Origin: Tipula vernalis
Lineage: Eukaryota; Arthropoda; Insecta; Diptera; Tipulidae
Assembly (NCBI GenBank): GCA_958295665.1
Contig: OY282558.1
Span: 32,633,045 to 32,697,044, forward strand
DNA length: 64,000 bases
Direction: 5' to 3'
How positions within the stretch are numbered: the stretch's first letter is position 1; each line of letters opens with the position of its first letter. The translations under genes were made by a program, and so were the position numbers. The notes below the pieces were generated by a model. The model made no database searches and was not told the DNA's origin. It worked only from the letters and a program-made list of their open reading frames with translations. Positions 1 to 11,504 of the stretch are shown here, in pieces.

Positions 1-1350
1 GGTTCATCTCTATTAAGCAAGATATTTTTGTTACCACGCCACATCACTATAACCAAATCTAACTACATCAAAGCTTTTCAAAAATTAAAATCGGGGTACG
101 ACCGTAAAAATCTAATCATAGACGCATTCATTCGTACTATCCTCGAACAACCATCTATTATAGCAATGCCAATATACTAATGCCAAACAATTGCTAGGTA
201 TTGCCGATTAAGTTGTTCATGGTCTTAAGGCGATTGGAACAAATGCAGATGATCGTGATTCTTGGCTCATATACATCCTAACAGAAAAATTGGACGATAA
301 AACCCGGACATTAACAATGTCGGCAATTTAATGAAATGGACGTCCTGGAAAGCAGATGCATCGCCCTCTTAGACTCACTGGATTGGGTAGTTCAGAGGCT
401 GGTGGTACGAGTGGATTAGTTACCATTCATAGCAAGCTGAAGGTTTACTCCAGCTTCAATGTTAATGGCTTTATACCAAATAAAATCACAACTCGGTTAC
501 CAGAGTACAAAATTGACCTGTTTAATACACCATATTGAAAGGATGTCAAATTTTCTAAGCCCAATCAAATAGACTTACTTATCGGGATAGACCACTTTTG
601 TAGTATTCTGAGGGACGGTTATATTAAGAGCAACACCAATCAACCAATTCTGCAAAATACAATTTGTGGGTATACTGTAGCAGGAAATATTAGCAACCTA
701 AAGGTCTCCACTCATTTGCAGTCTAATAAATATTTTGGAGGTTGACATTGATCGAACATTTCAACGATTTTGGGCTTAAAAAAAAATGCTTTTAACCCCC
801 GAATAGGAATTGTGTGAAAAATATTTCAAGGAAAATGTCACCAGAACTCTTGAGCGTCGATTTATGATAAGCCTACCATTTCAGAAATGAGATCATCATT
901 TAACCTATCCTTACAAATATTTTGATTACTTGAGCGCCGCTTTACCCATGATGGCTTGTTCTATGCAATATACCAATAACTCGGACACATGGAAGAAATT
1001 AAACATAGTGAAATGAATGAAGAAGGATATTTTTGCCGCATCACTGATTTTTCACGGGAAATAGTACGACGATGAAACTAAGGATAGTTTTCGACGGGTC
1101 CGTCAAAACGACTTCAGGAATGTCCTTGAACGATTGTCTGGCGGTATGCTTTACTGTACAGTCTCCACTATATACCATAATTTTTACGTTTTCGAGAACA
1201 TCGCTTAGTTTTTGCCACAGACATGGAGATGATGTTATCGTTAAATTCTCGTAAAAAACACGATTTTTTGGTGTTCTGATTTATCCATGCAAAATTAGGT
1301 ACTTTCATCTGTGTACTATAACATGCGATGATGACCCAATGGTTTTAAAG
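1..1350 (+). pseudogene. Decayed BEL/Pao retrotransposon (gag, protease, RT)
   Basis: Fragments of a BEL/Pao polyprotein are readable in shifting plus-strand frames. About 65-310 resembles the BEL gag domain (NLIIDAFIRTILEQP, then DSWLIYILTEKLDDKTR). About 380-700 resembles the protease region and what follows (NKITTRLPEYKIDL, then QIDLLIGIDHF and TICGYTVAGN). About 810-870 reads LCEKYFKENVTRTLERRF, and about 1072-1140 holds the start of reverse transcriptase (KLRIVFDGSVKTTSGMSLND), with HRLVFATDME after it. Stops and frameshifts occur throughout, and a stretch between gag and protease, where zinc knuckles would be expected, is missing. RNase H, integrase and LTRs are not seen. The left end is cut by the window edge. 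The family call rests on the motif order and is firm; the exact right end is not. Confidence 0.8.
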
Positions 1351-1619
1351 GGTGAAATTAATGTAAATCGATTTCAAACAAAAAAATAATTAATTTGACA
1401 ATAAGAAAATTAAAATTAATAAACAACCAAATGTAATTTTTAAATACGCAAGGCGGGTCCAGAAAGCAAGTACACAATTCTAAATTCTTCAAACCATGTT
1501 TAACTTGGAAAGTTTGACTTCGAAAACTTAATTTTAACAAATATTTAAACTTTCTCTTTTAGCAAACGACTCGGTGTGACACCCACTTACCTAAAACACT
1601 TCCGACATTTCGCTCCTCC

Positions 1620-2310
1620 ACCTTAAAAGGGGATTCTTGTTGGGTTTATTTGCAAGTAAAGCGATGCCCACTAAGATCAGGGACTTCTTTAGATGAAGAA
1701 GGAGATGATAGTAACTTGCATTGCATGCACTAAATTATGTACTTCGAACCTCATGCGGGAAGTACCTAGCCTATATGTCTGTTTGGTGGATTTTCATAAA
1801 TCCACCAAATTTTGTTTCATACAAATGATATATTTAATAAAGCCATTTCAGCCAAAGTGTCCTTTGTCCTTTTCGTAATGGGACTTTCGGTAAACAAAGC
1901 TTGTGGTAATTTTCAGCCTTGACTCCAAGCCCAGCTTCAAAACTTTTTTGTGCAAGCTTTGCCAAGCTGGTTTCTATGTCCACATTCTCCAAATATTTCT
2001 TTATGGTTTTGTCGTCACATTTAAATTTCTATTCCCAATTCACGATAGGACTTAGCTATTCATCCTACCGTTTGTTGCTTCAGTTTTCGCCTCTGTTCTG
2101 GGTCATTCAATGTTGATTTCTTGTCGGACCCTACTTTTCTCATTAATTGAACCATTCTCCAACTTACCAAGTATCATATAAATGGTCGTTTTTTTATTCC
2201 TAGGGTCAGAAAATCTTTTATAATATTCGAATTCTGCATGGCAAGGTTTTCTTCGTAAAATTTATAAATGAGTTTTCGACGTATGTCGTCGTTAAGTGAC
2301 ATTGTGAGAT
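1620..2310 (-). pseudogene. Possible Tc1/mariner-superfamily transposase fossil (N-terminal part)
   Basis: From about 2300 leftwards the minus strand reads MSLNDDIRRKLIYKFYEEN followed by a segment ending GIKKR. After a one-base shift it reads TIYMILGKLENGS. This is the layout of a helix-turn-helix pair at the start of many Tc1/mariner-type transposases. A second stretch near 1980-2060 gives DDKTIKKYLENV, again like the second DNA-binding domain of such proteins. Several stops and frameshifts interrupt it. No catalytic DDE/D motif and no terminal inverted repeats were found, so the superfamily call is tentative and the limits are approximate. Confidence 0.3.
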
Positions 2311-2554
2311 TATTACAATAACAAATGAAACCAACTTTTTATCAAAATCAAACTGAAGCCTAGCAACCATTAAAGTACTGCAAGTTTTAATCAGTGTTTC
2401 TATTTCGTGCCGATTTATATCCGTAGACTCAGGTCCCGTAGATGGATTAAGAAATGGGCGTAATTCTTTTAATTTAAGAATTTCTGGTCTTATTCTAGAA
2501 CTTCGAACAAATGCCCTAAAATTAAATTATTTGACACCACTTAGTAGTAAGTTT

Positions 2555-2592
2555 GTGGCGGTTCACGCATTCATACATGCGTTCGCCGCCAC
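2555..2592. repeat. GC-rich perfect-ended hairpin
   Basis: GTGGCGG (2555-2561) pairs with CCGCCAC (2586-2592), and the inner ACGCAT pairs with ATGCGT around a 6-base loop. A 3-base mismatch separates the two stems. It stands out because the surrounding DNA is AT-rich. It could be a transposon end or a structured RNA; nothing here decides. Confidence 0.6.
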
Positions 2593-2621
2593 ACGGTCAG
2601 AACAAAAACACGAACAGACAG

Positions 2622-2652
2622 AAAAAAAAATTTTTTTTTTTTTTTTTTTTTT
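2622..2652. repeat. A9-T22 homopolymer tract
   Basis: A run of nine A followed by twenty-two T lies between the GC-rich hairpin and the gypsy element. It may be an old retroelement tail, but no element body adjoins it clearly. Confidence 0.6.
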
Positions 2653-2820
2653 GATATTTCTAACACTAATTCAATATGATTTATTCACTGTGTTTGTTGG
2701 TTAAAGATACAATTAATTTATTATTATTTTGCACCATTTATCTTACTGAAAAAGGTAAATTATCGATACTTTTAGAAAAAAATGTATTTCCACAATTTAC
2801 ACGACCGAAAAATTAAAAGA

Positions 2821-3099
2821 TGTCCACTGTATATGCAAGCGTAAAACAGAATGTCTAAAAACACGGAATTTGAAGAGGATGAATAATAAAATGAATTGTT
2901 TTGCTTTTGTTTTCTTTGCGTGAATTGTTTTAGGGCAGCGATCAGTTGCAGATAGTCAAGCGATTGCGGTTGTGTTATAATATGAATGAGTCAGCGCTGA
3001 TATATTTGGTATTGTAGCGGTGAACGAATGTATCTATTTTATAAGTGAATTTGATGAGTGTATTTGATAAGTGTATTTCGATATGAGCGAGCCGCTACA
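2821..3099 (-). repeat. 3' LTR of the gypsy element (279 bp)
   Basis: It matches 7177-7463 over its whole length. Differences: base 4, one A/G in the GCGRTTGCGG segment, one A/G in GCGRGCC, and absence of an 8-base stretch present in the other LTR. Ends are TGTCC...CTACA on the plus strand. Confidence 0.95.
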
Positions 3100-3135
3100 G
3101 GACTCCCCCGCAAGTGATTTTCCCCTCCCTAGGGA
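3100..3135 (-). other. Polypurine tract of the gypsy element
   Basis: Directly inside the 3' LTR the minus strand reads GGGAGGGGAAAA and then TGCGGGGGAGTCC. These are the purine-rich primer sites expected for plus-strand DNA synthesis in LTR retrotransposons. Confidence 0.7.
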
Positions 3136-3185
3136 ATGATTGAATGAGTAGTTGCAATACGGACGGTTTTGTGTGTTCGAGTGCT

Positions 3186-6100
3186 TCATATTTGATCAGC
3201 CGAACAGAGAATTCCATATACTGGCTTGAGTCGATCGATTGAAATGTTGAAATTTTTACCATTAACCGATACGACGAATTGTTTTCTTAGTCTACGTATA
3301 ACTTTATACGGACCTTCATAAGGAGGAGATAATCCCATGTGAACCTTGTCTGTTCTAATGAAGACAAAATCGCAGTTGTCGAGCGATTTCGGAACAAAAA
3401 CGTCATCTTGTTTGGACGGACGGGTTAATTTGGGTACAAGGTTCTGCATGGTTTGTCGCAGTTGGTCGATAACTGTGTCGGCAGTTGGAAGTGATGGAAG
3501 AGGATTATCGATGAAGAACTCACCGGGTAGCTTGATGGTTTGGCCATAAACCATTTCGGCTGGTGAGCACTTCAGATCTTCTTTCACTGTTGCTCGGATT
3601 CCCAGTAGTACAATAGGTATTTCCGAGCTCCAATTAATTGTATTGCTTCTGGCCATCAATGCGGCTTTGAGTTGCCGATGGAAGCATTCGACCATGCCAT
3701 TGGCTTGAGGATGGTAAGCCGTTGTCCGTATCCGATGTGAACCGAGGAGTTTCGTTAACTCTGAGAAAAGTTTGGACTCGAATTGCGTTCCTTGATTAGT
3801 TGTGATGTGAAGGGGAACACCGAATCGTGATACGTAATTGTTGACAAAAGTGGTGGCAATGGTTGCAGCTGACATGTTGGTCATGCAGTATGCTTCGGGC
3901 CAACGAGTGAAGCGGTCGATACAAGTGAATAAGTACGAATATCCATTAGACGGAGGTAATGGTCCTACGATGTCTAAGTGGATGTGCTCGAAACGACCAG
4001 GTGGAATTTCGAATTGTCCATGAGGCGATTTAGTATGCCGTTGGACTTTGGCACGTTGGCAGGATAAACAAGACTGAGCCCAATTGCCTACGTCTTTGTT
4101 TATATTAGGCCAAAAATAGCGAGCAGTAATCAACTTACGAGTTGCACGGACTCCCGGATGCGAAATGTTATGCAGTGTGTCGAAAATGGTTCGACGCAGT
4201 GGTGGTGCAATGTATGGGCGATTGTTCCCAGTAGATGTTTCGCAGATAATTTCGAGGCCAGGCAATTTAAAAAGCTCTGGTTTCATTGATGAACCAGAGT
4301 GACGTTCGGAACCAGAAAATAAATCCTGAAGTTCTAAGTCAGCTTTTTGAGTGTTTGCGATTTGGTTTAAGTCGATATGTGTCTCGACTGTGGCCGTTTC
4401 GTTGTCGGTAGTGCGGGATAGTGTGTCCGCGACAACGTTGTCATGTCCGTGAACATGTTGGATGTCCGTTGTAAATTGACTGATGTAATCCAAGTGGCAA
4501 GATTGCCTCGGATTACGTTCAGTTTTTGACTGAATTGCTCTAGTCAGAGGCTTGTGGTCGGTGTAGATGGTGAAGTCTCGACCCTCGACAAAATATCTGA
4601 AGTGTTTGACTGCCAGATATATTGCGAGTAATTCCCGATCGAATGCGGAATATTTCTTTTCGGCATCCGAGAGTTTCTTCGAAAAGAATCCCAGTGGCTC
4701 CCAACACTCGTTATGGTTCTGTTGCAGTACTGCCCCGACGACAGTGTTTGATGCATCAGTAGTCAAACTAAGCTTTGAGTCGCTTAGTGGGTGTGCCAGA
4801 CGTGTTATCTGTTCCAATTCATTTTTCAACGACGTGAATGCTTGTTGGCATTCGTCGGTCCAAGAGAAGTTCTTGGCGGTCTTGGGCTTTTTGAGTAAAG
4901 ATGCCAAGTGGCCGTGAATTGGTGCGAGTGTTTCAGCGAGTTTTGGTATGAATCGGTGGTAGTAGTTTACCATACCAACAAATCGCTGTATACTTTTGAT
5001 TGAAGTAGGAGCTGGGAATTCCCTAATGGCGTTAATTCGTTCTTCAGACGGCAGAATACCATTAGGGGTGATCTTGTGACTGAGGAAATCAAGTGTAGTT
5101 GCGCCAAAAACGCATTTAGAACTCTTAATATGAACATCAAACTCACTTAACCTGTGGAAGAGTTCTCCAGGTGAAGTTTGTGCTGTTCCTCAGAATGTGA
5201 AGCCACAAGAATGTCGTCAATGTAGACGAAAACGAAGTCTAAATCACGTACAACTTCGTTCATAAAACGCTGAAACGTTTGAGCGGCGTTGCGTAGACCA
5301 AATGGCATTCGGGTGAATTCGAATAGACCAAATGGTATAGTGATAGCCGTTTTATGAACGTCTTCAGGTGCGACGGGAATTAAATGGTAAGCTCTGATAA
5401 GATCGATTTTTGAAAAAATTTTGCATCCATGCAAGTGCATGGAGAAATTTTGGATGTGGGGTATCGGATAACGATCAGGTGTTGTGACCGTGTTTAGTCG
5501 ACGATAATCCCCACATGGTCGCCAATCATGATCTTTCTTTTTCACCATATGGAGAGGGCAAGAGACGGGAGATGCAGATGGCCGGCAAATCCCTAATTCC
5601 ACCATATGTTGGAATTCTGTGAATGCGGCTTTGTGGCGGACTGAATCTAGCCTACGTGGTCGCGACACGGGCAGATGGCCGTGACTATATGGTGGACCAC
5701 GTTATGTCGGACTGGCAAATTGTAGTTTGGCTCTGCTGTGAGCGAAGGAAATTGTTTGAGCAGAGTGCCATAACCGTTGTTGACTGTGAAATGGATCGGT
5801 GTCGGTGTGTCGACGCGAACCATTGTGGCATTGATTGACAGCTTAGTCGCTGAATCAACCAGCCGTTTGTTTTTCAAATCAACAAGTAGTCCGAATTTAT
5901 ATAAGAAATCGGCGCCAATGATTGGACGATTCACAGCAGGTAAAATAAAAGCGTGCGTGAATGTACGTTTAAGTCCGATGTCCACCTTAAGCAATTTTGT
6001 GCCGTAGGTGTGGATTGTGGTGCCATTGGCGGCCGACATGACTAGATCCGGATTTCGTTTTGTGATTGAAAACGAAAGTCCGAAATATTGTGCTGGGATG

Positions 6101-6344
6101 ACCGAAAGATCAGCGCAAGTATCGATTAAGTAAGTTAATTTATTCGTTCGATCGAATATGAATAAACGTGATGTGTAGGGTGATTGAGACGCATAAGGTG
6201 TTTGAGACGTATTGGTAGCATCCACATCCATTATTGATTTGCTACCTGACGTCGATGGTTGTGACGTTCTGAATGAGCATGGAGTGATACATTTTCTTGC
6301 AGCCGTACCGAACTTCGCATGGTACCAACATTTGCCTTGATGAT
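3186..6344 (-). pseudogene. pol: Gypsy pol polyprotein (CHCC finger, protease, RT, RNase H, integrase), frameshifted
   Basis: In order on the minus strand: a CHCC finger, CWYHAKFGTAARKCITPC, near 6250-6310; an aspartic protease whose active-site motif reads DTCAD instead of DTGAD (about 6108-6125); RT with the catalytic motif YIDD (ORF 5147-5668); RNase H (TTDAS, DHKPL); and integrase with an HHCC zinc site (HPGVRATRK...CLSCQ) in the ORF 3186-4973. The integrase catalytic core keeps the first D (HLDIVGPLP) and the E (GMVECFHRQ). The central D is replaced by N (TTNQGTQF, about 3791-3803). A frameshift near 5675-5680 separates protease from RT, and another near 5158-5162 splits RT. The finger lies in the -1 frame relative to gag and continues without a stop into protease, so pol was probably made by a frameshift from gag. 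Two point changes and two frameshifts predict no activity. Confidence 0.9.
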
Positions 6345-7142
6345 TTATATTTTGGTTGCCTTGCCTGGGCTGTATGACTGTGACCGTGGGCGAGATGAAG
6401 ACCTTCGCCCGCGTGATCGACTGCGCCCACGAAACAAGCTATTTAGCTTAGATTCAATAAGCGCTAGCCGATCCTCGACCGTACCACTAGTAGATGGGGA
6501 ACGACCGTCTCTATCGCGGGCCTGGTTTGTTTGCACCGTGGATCGAGAGCTTTTTTCTATTGGGGTTAAATTTGGATTTTGTTGGCCGACGTGAATGACC
6601 TCATACATTTTGTCTGCTATTTTGGCCAAAGTGTCAGTGGAACTTTGCTCTGGTTGAGCGATCAAAGCAATTTTAATTATTTCAGGCATCTTTCTAATCC
6701 ATAAAGATCGGATCAGCTTATCTGAAAAACTGGTGCCTGCAAGGGTTCTAATATGCCTGAGCGCATCTGTTGGTCGGCGGTCCCCTATGTCTTGACCTAT
6801 TATGAGAGCTTCCAGTTGTCTCTCAGCCGACGGGGCCAATCGGTCCAACAAAATCGTTTTCAGCGCAGTGTACTGTGTGGCTTCTGGTGGAGCAGTGAGA
6901 AAGTCAGAAATCGTTTCACAAATTTCTGGAGACAATGAATTTAATGTATATATATATTTTTGTTTTTCTGTTTTTACTCCTTGTAGGTTAAATTGGATGT
7001 CTGCTAAGAGAAACCAATTTCTTGGATTATTCGGCCAAAACGACTGAAGTTTAAGTGGTGTTGCCGAGGCCGATACCTCCAAGGTAGTTTGATCGTTTGT
7101 GTCCATCTCTGAGGGGTTGTTTTCAACTTTCTCGTCTGGCAT
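6345..7142 (-). CDS. gag: Gypsy Gag protein, CsRn1-type
   Basis: The reading frame is open from inside the 5' LTR (7220), but the first ATG after the LTR, at 7142 (MPDEKVENN), is the likely start, giving about 265 residues. The N-terminal half carries the gag core seen in this group: PLKLQSFWPNNPRNWFLLAD, then LDRLAPSAERQLEALIIGQ with GDRRPTDALRHIRTLAG and SLWIRKMPE. The C-terminal tail is arginine/serine-rich (RGRSRSRGRRSSSRPRS), fitting nucleic-acid binding. The zinc finger is not in this ORF: it follows in the -1 frame, directly beyond the stop at 6345. Gag would form the particle in which reverse transcription occurs. No break is seen within this ORF. Confidence 0.85.
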   Translation of the reverse strand: MPDEKVENNPSEMDTNDQTTLEVSASATPLKLQSFWPNNPRNWFLLADIQFNLQGVKTEKQKYIYTLNSLSPEICETISDFLTAPPEATQYTALKTILLDRLAPSAERQLEALIIGQDIGDRRPTDALRHIRTLAGTSFSDKLIRSLWIRKMPEIIKIALIAQPEQSSTDTLAKIADKMYEVIHVGQQNPNLTPIEKSSRSTVQTNQARDRDGRSPSTSGTVEDRLALIESKLNSLFRGRSRSRGRRSSSRPRSQSYSPGKATKI

Positions 7143-7176
7143 TTCTACACTTTTTGTCACCCCGAAAATATAAAAA

Positions 7177-7463
7177 TGTTCACTGTATATGCAAGCGTAA
7201 AACAGAATGTCTAAAAACACGGAATTTGAAGAGGATGAATAATAAAATGAATTGTTTTGCTTTTGTTTTCTTTGCGTGAATTGTTTTAGGGCAGCGATCA
7301 GTTGCAGATAGTCAAGCGGTTGCGGTTGTGTTATGAAAGTATAATATGAATGAGTCAGCGCTGATATATTTGGTATTGTAGCGGTGAACGAATGTATCTA
7401 TTTTATAAGTGAATTTGATGAGTGTATTTGATAAGTGTATTTCGATATGAGCGGGCCGCTACA
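7177..7463 (-). repeat. 5' LTR of the gypsy element (287 bp)
   Basis: Near-identical to 2821-3099. It has an extra 8 bases within GTTATGAAAGTATAATATG. It would contain the promoter for the minus-strand transcript. I could not recognise a tRNA primer-binding site just inside it. Confidence 0.95.
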
Positions 7464-7790
7464 AGTTTTAGTAAGAAAATATCATAATTCGCCATTTCCG
7501 CTTGAAATTTTTGGAAAGGTTAATTTCCAAAATGTCTTTCTTCAATGGAATGTATTATCAAAGTTTATTTCAGACGCTTAACAAATTCGAATGTTCAGCT
7601 CAAATAATTAGCAGTTACTTATCATCAAACTGCAGTCAAATTGTGATTTATAACTACCTGCGGAAAATTCTGCACGCGTTACTAAAACATATTGTACATT
7701 TTGTGGCTATCTCCTACTGTGCCATACACAAACAATAAAACTTTAATTATTTGCTTAAAACTTATTTTTTATTGTTTGTAACTTAAACAC
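7464..7790. other. Unassigned flank with a small inverted repeat
   Basis: A short open frame lies at 7502-7738 but has no family features and is not called a gene. CAAACAATAAAA near 7728 is repeated in inverted orientation as TTTTTTATTGTTTG near 7770. The end of the segment reads CACCGCTACAACTTT, echoing the GCCGCTACAAG at the LTR edge. A degraded older relative of the LTR is possible but unproven. Confidence 0.35.
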
Positions 7791-10724
7791 CGCTACAACT
7801 TTGTTTTACAATCAATACTGAAAGCTTTAATTTTTAAAAAGTTTGAAATTATAATTTCTCTGTTTAAATAAAATAATAAATAATAACAAAATTATGTATG
7901 TCGGTCGATGTGCTACTCGACTACTAATATTCGAGTTGGAGAATATTTTTTTGTAGTTTTATTAACAAAATTGCAGGTAAAAACTATAAATTTAATCACA
8001 TGCAATATGTCATGCCAGGAATTATTAGTTTTTTAATTTTAGGGAAAGACATTATACACAAAAGTATATAAATGTATGTCAGTACATTGTGAAAGAATGT
8101 CTGTGTACCCCAAGTCAAAGGTATACGTAAATAAAATATTTTTTTGTTAGAGGCATTTCCTAATTATAGTTTTGCGTTTTATATTAAATAAAATCTGGAT
8201 TGATTCGGATTATTATGTATTTCAACAGAAAATCATGATTCAATCAATATATTCAGGGTTCGTAATAAACGGAAAAAATTTTATGAATCATAATTTTTTG
8301 GCAAATGGAGATGAAATCTCATTTTGTTGTCGCCAAATTAAGAGCGAAAAACAAATATTGGAAATTATTTTATGAATCACGAGACAAAAGAAACAATCTT
8401 GTGCGTAATTGTTATATATTTGCTGGTAATTATTGTAATAACGTTATCGGTAGATTGCTTCCCTTTGTTATCTCAACTGGAAAATTTTAAAACAATTAAG
8501 ATGAAACAATGCTACATTGTACAACAAAATTGTATTTGAAAAGCACAACAAACGTCACACCATGTTATTTTTTCACCACATACACATATTTACGAAAACG
8601 GACATATCAAGACACTATCAAACAAATATTTGTTGAGAAGCAACAACAACAAAAAATTGAAAGCATTGCAAAATTAAATTCGCGAAATTATTTTTTATTT
8701 ATTTATTATATTTCTCCTTTTGTCTACAAAAAAAAAAAAAAAATTAAATAAATTGTTAAAACAACAGAAAGACGTTGAAGCAGCAGCAGCAGCATAATTG
8801 TGTACACATATATAAAAGCACTAGCACAAAAAAATATTCAAGTTGAATTAAGTAAACAGTCGAGTGGTATATATATATGTACATATAGACAGCAAAAATA
8901 CAGAAGACCAATCATTAAAATTCCATCATAAATTTTCAACAGAACCAACCCAAAACATATAACACACACACACACACATACAACAATAGAGCGCGCAAAA
9001 AAATGAAGACAGGTGACTTTTTGCAATACAAGTTTGAAGTTTCTTTGTTATTGTGTGTACAAACGCGATATCAGTGCAACGAGAATTGCAACGACCAATT
9101 AAAGTTTTTTTATTATTTAGCCCCAATACAAAACTAATTCAGTTGATTACAATCGTACAATATTCACTAATTATTTGTTTTTAAAAAGGTAATTTAAGGT
9201 AATTTACTTAATGAAAGCAAACAATCGAAATATGTGTTGGGAAAACAATTCATAATGAGTTCATACGTATAGAGCATATTTTCATGTTAATCCCAAATTT
9301 TCCACCAATATGTGGTTTTAACATGCATCCATGTATATGTTTTCAACTCATCAGGTTGCGTTGCGGGAATATTTCGAAATTCATGTACATATAAAATAAA
9401 ATTTAATTTTCTTTTTTAATTTGTCACTTTTTGTCACGATTTTAGAACTAATAATTCATAAAAAAAAAATTCACGCATTTTTTTTTTATTTTTTTAATCA
9501 TTTGGGAGTGTTATAGACGAGTATAATTGGTCGTGGGTACATTTAATTTATTTAAACGTGAAACAGTTTGTCAACATTATTGTTTCGATTAATTAATTTT
9601 TCTTGTGATGTTCTACTTCCCCTAATTCGATATAATCTTGTATAGGGTGAATAAAAATGATTTATTTTTGGTTTAAATTCCACCATTATATTGTGCTTTT
9701 AATCAAATACCTCTGGAGTAATAAAATGAAATTAGCTTTTATCTTCCGTTTCTAGATATAAAAATCAATAAAATATTAAAAATTAATAAACATTTTTATA
9801 AGGTATTTTTTATTATCCAAATAAAATATCGTTTACATATTATTTACTATAATTAACTTTGTTTTACAATATCGTTAATTTTCCTGTTTCGCAGATATTA
9901 AATATGTATGTTAACAAGTTTTAAAGGCTTTTATTTAAATAAACCTGCTAAATAAAGGATTTTATTATATATGGCTCAAGATTAAAACAGACGTACATGT
10001 ACACTTTTAATTTCCAACACAGGCACACACAAACAACAAAGTTGGAACAAAAAATTATAACGATCAAACAAATAAATTGAGTTGAATATATGTATGTACA
10101 GACAGAACAAAATGAATGCATCACGCAGTTGGTAAGCTGAGGGAAAGGTAGAAAGGAAGCTACTTGTTTTTATATAGGAAAAAGAATAAAAATCAATAAA
10201 ATTTCAATACAATAACTTACATTATATAATAATTATTTTTCAATTGCATCCATCTACACATGTACGTATTCCGGTAATCTCTCATATTTAATTGAAATAT
10301 ATATCTCTGACTCACCTGGAAAATGAAGAGAAAATATTTAATCAATTTTAAATTAAAAACACTGATGTTTTAAAATTCTAAAGCAGTAAAATTAAATTAC
10401 GTATTTGATGTTGTTGTTGTACACAAAGAAATAGTTTTGATGAACAGAACATACATAAATATTGTTTAAACCTTTCATTTATTTAGACTTGATCGATGAA
10501 TGGTATTCGCAAGTTTTATCGTTTTTATGAAGGTTAATTTTACTTTTTGTTGTTGCCTGCATCCAATTATATTTACAAACTAATCATAGTTTTATAATTA
10601 TGAGCTCATCATAAATCAATAGATTACAAACAAGGTGTACCCTCAAACTAGTGCTAGGTAGTTTTAAAATAATCTTGAAAAGAAAAAAATGTTCAAAACA
10701 ACCAAACTTCAATCTTGATAACGT
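7791..10724. other. AT-rich non-coding DNA
   Basis: No ORF of interest, no RNA gene and no repeat of note beyond simple runs: CAACAACAACAA at about 8640, GCAGCAGCAGCAG at about 8780, and a CA repeat at about 8961-8978. This is ordinary fly-like intronic or intergenic sequence. Confidence 0.6.
8961..8978. repeat. CA dinucleotide microsatellite
   Basis: About nine uninterrupted CA units. Confidence 0.8.
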
Positions 10725-11487
10725 CGATAGAGTATAGAGCCATAATCAGCATGACGTATTTTTAGAAGCTTTCTTAGTGGTGTATCCGTAATAAAGATGG
10801 TGTTCTTTAGCTTTAATTTTTTTCAATGAAAAAAGCAAAAATATTATAAAATGTTTATATAAAAGTTTTCTACATATCTTTAACAACAATATACAAGAAG
10901 GCTATATTGGTATTAAGTAAATATTAATTGCAGAAATATTCAAATTAAATTATTTCTAAAATATATTTTTCGAACTTTCATTTTGAAAAATACATCAAAG
11001 TTGGCTCTGACGAATTAAAATAATACTTGCTACATTTATCTTTAGTTTTACTAGTGTACGATAGATGTCTAAGATGTTTACAGAAAAATACGAAAAAAAA
11101 TTATTTAATCATTAAATTATTTTGCTTTTCCGACAATTTTTGAACTTGAAATTTCGCCAGGTGGTAATTTTTGTTACGATTTGACAAAATGTTTATGGCC
11201 ATCGCATGCCAGTAAGCTTTTATTTCAATTGATCCAGAATGCTGTTGTTATGAAATTTTTTTTATATTTTGGTTTAAATCAATCAATTATTACAAGAAAA
11301 TGAAAACGATTTACTTAAACGTTCCTCATATATGTTGAAATTCAAACATTTATGAAAGTATTTCAGAAGTCAAAATTAAGAATTTGTAACGTTTTCATTT
11401 AAGAATTTGTCTTAGGAAAAAAAGTGATTTCTCATATGTTTTGTATGTTTTACTATGAAAAGTTTGTTTTTTTCCTCGTTTCTAATC
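10725..11487 (-). mobile_element. Palindrome-forming non-coding element, copy 1 (inverted)
   Basis: This segment is the inverted counterpart of 11505-12360 and of 32288-33942. Shared landmarks, read on the minus strand, are a TTAGAAACGAGGAAAAAA segment, a GGGAAATCAC-like stretch, AAACGATTTACTTAAACG, CCAGAATGCTGTTGTTATG and the end GAGTATAGAGCCATAATC. No protein is encoded, so it is a non-autonomous element whose parent is unknown. It stands head to head with copy 2. Confidence 0.7.
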
Positions 11488-11504
11488 AGAGCACCCTGTA
11501 TTTT

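Larger units (their letters stand above)
2821..7463 (-). mobile_element. Ty3/gypsy LTR retrotransposon, CsRn1-type, nearly full length
   Basis: A 4.64-kb element reading on the minus strand: 5' LTR, gag, pol (zinc finger, protease, RT, RNase H, integrase), polypurine tract, 3' LTR. LTRs begin TGTAGCGGC and end in ACA on the coding strand. The two LTRs differ by about three substitutions and one 8-base indel, so insertion is recent. The CsRn1 assignment comes from the unusual finger C-x2-H-x9-C-x3-C in place of the usual CCHC knuckle. No env ORF is present. The 4-5 bases flanking the two LTRs do not match (AAGA versus AGTT), so the target duplication is missing or has decayed. Two frameshifts and two active-site changes make this copy non-autonomous. 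Confidence 0.92.

Noticed and set aside
4567..4917. 116-codon plus-strand frame
   Set aside because: Shadow of the RNase H region of the gypsy pol on the minus strand.
7150..7170. GTCACCCCGA next to the 5' LTR as a tRNA-Trp-like primer-binding site
   Set aside because: It lies on the wrong strand for the element's direction and starts several bases away from the LTR edge.
7502..7738. 78-codon open frame next to the gypsy LTR
   Set aside because: Low-complexity composition and no relation to known element proteins.
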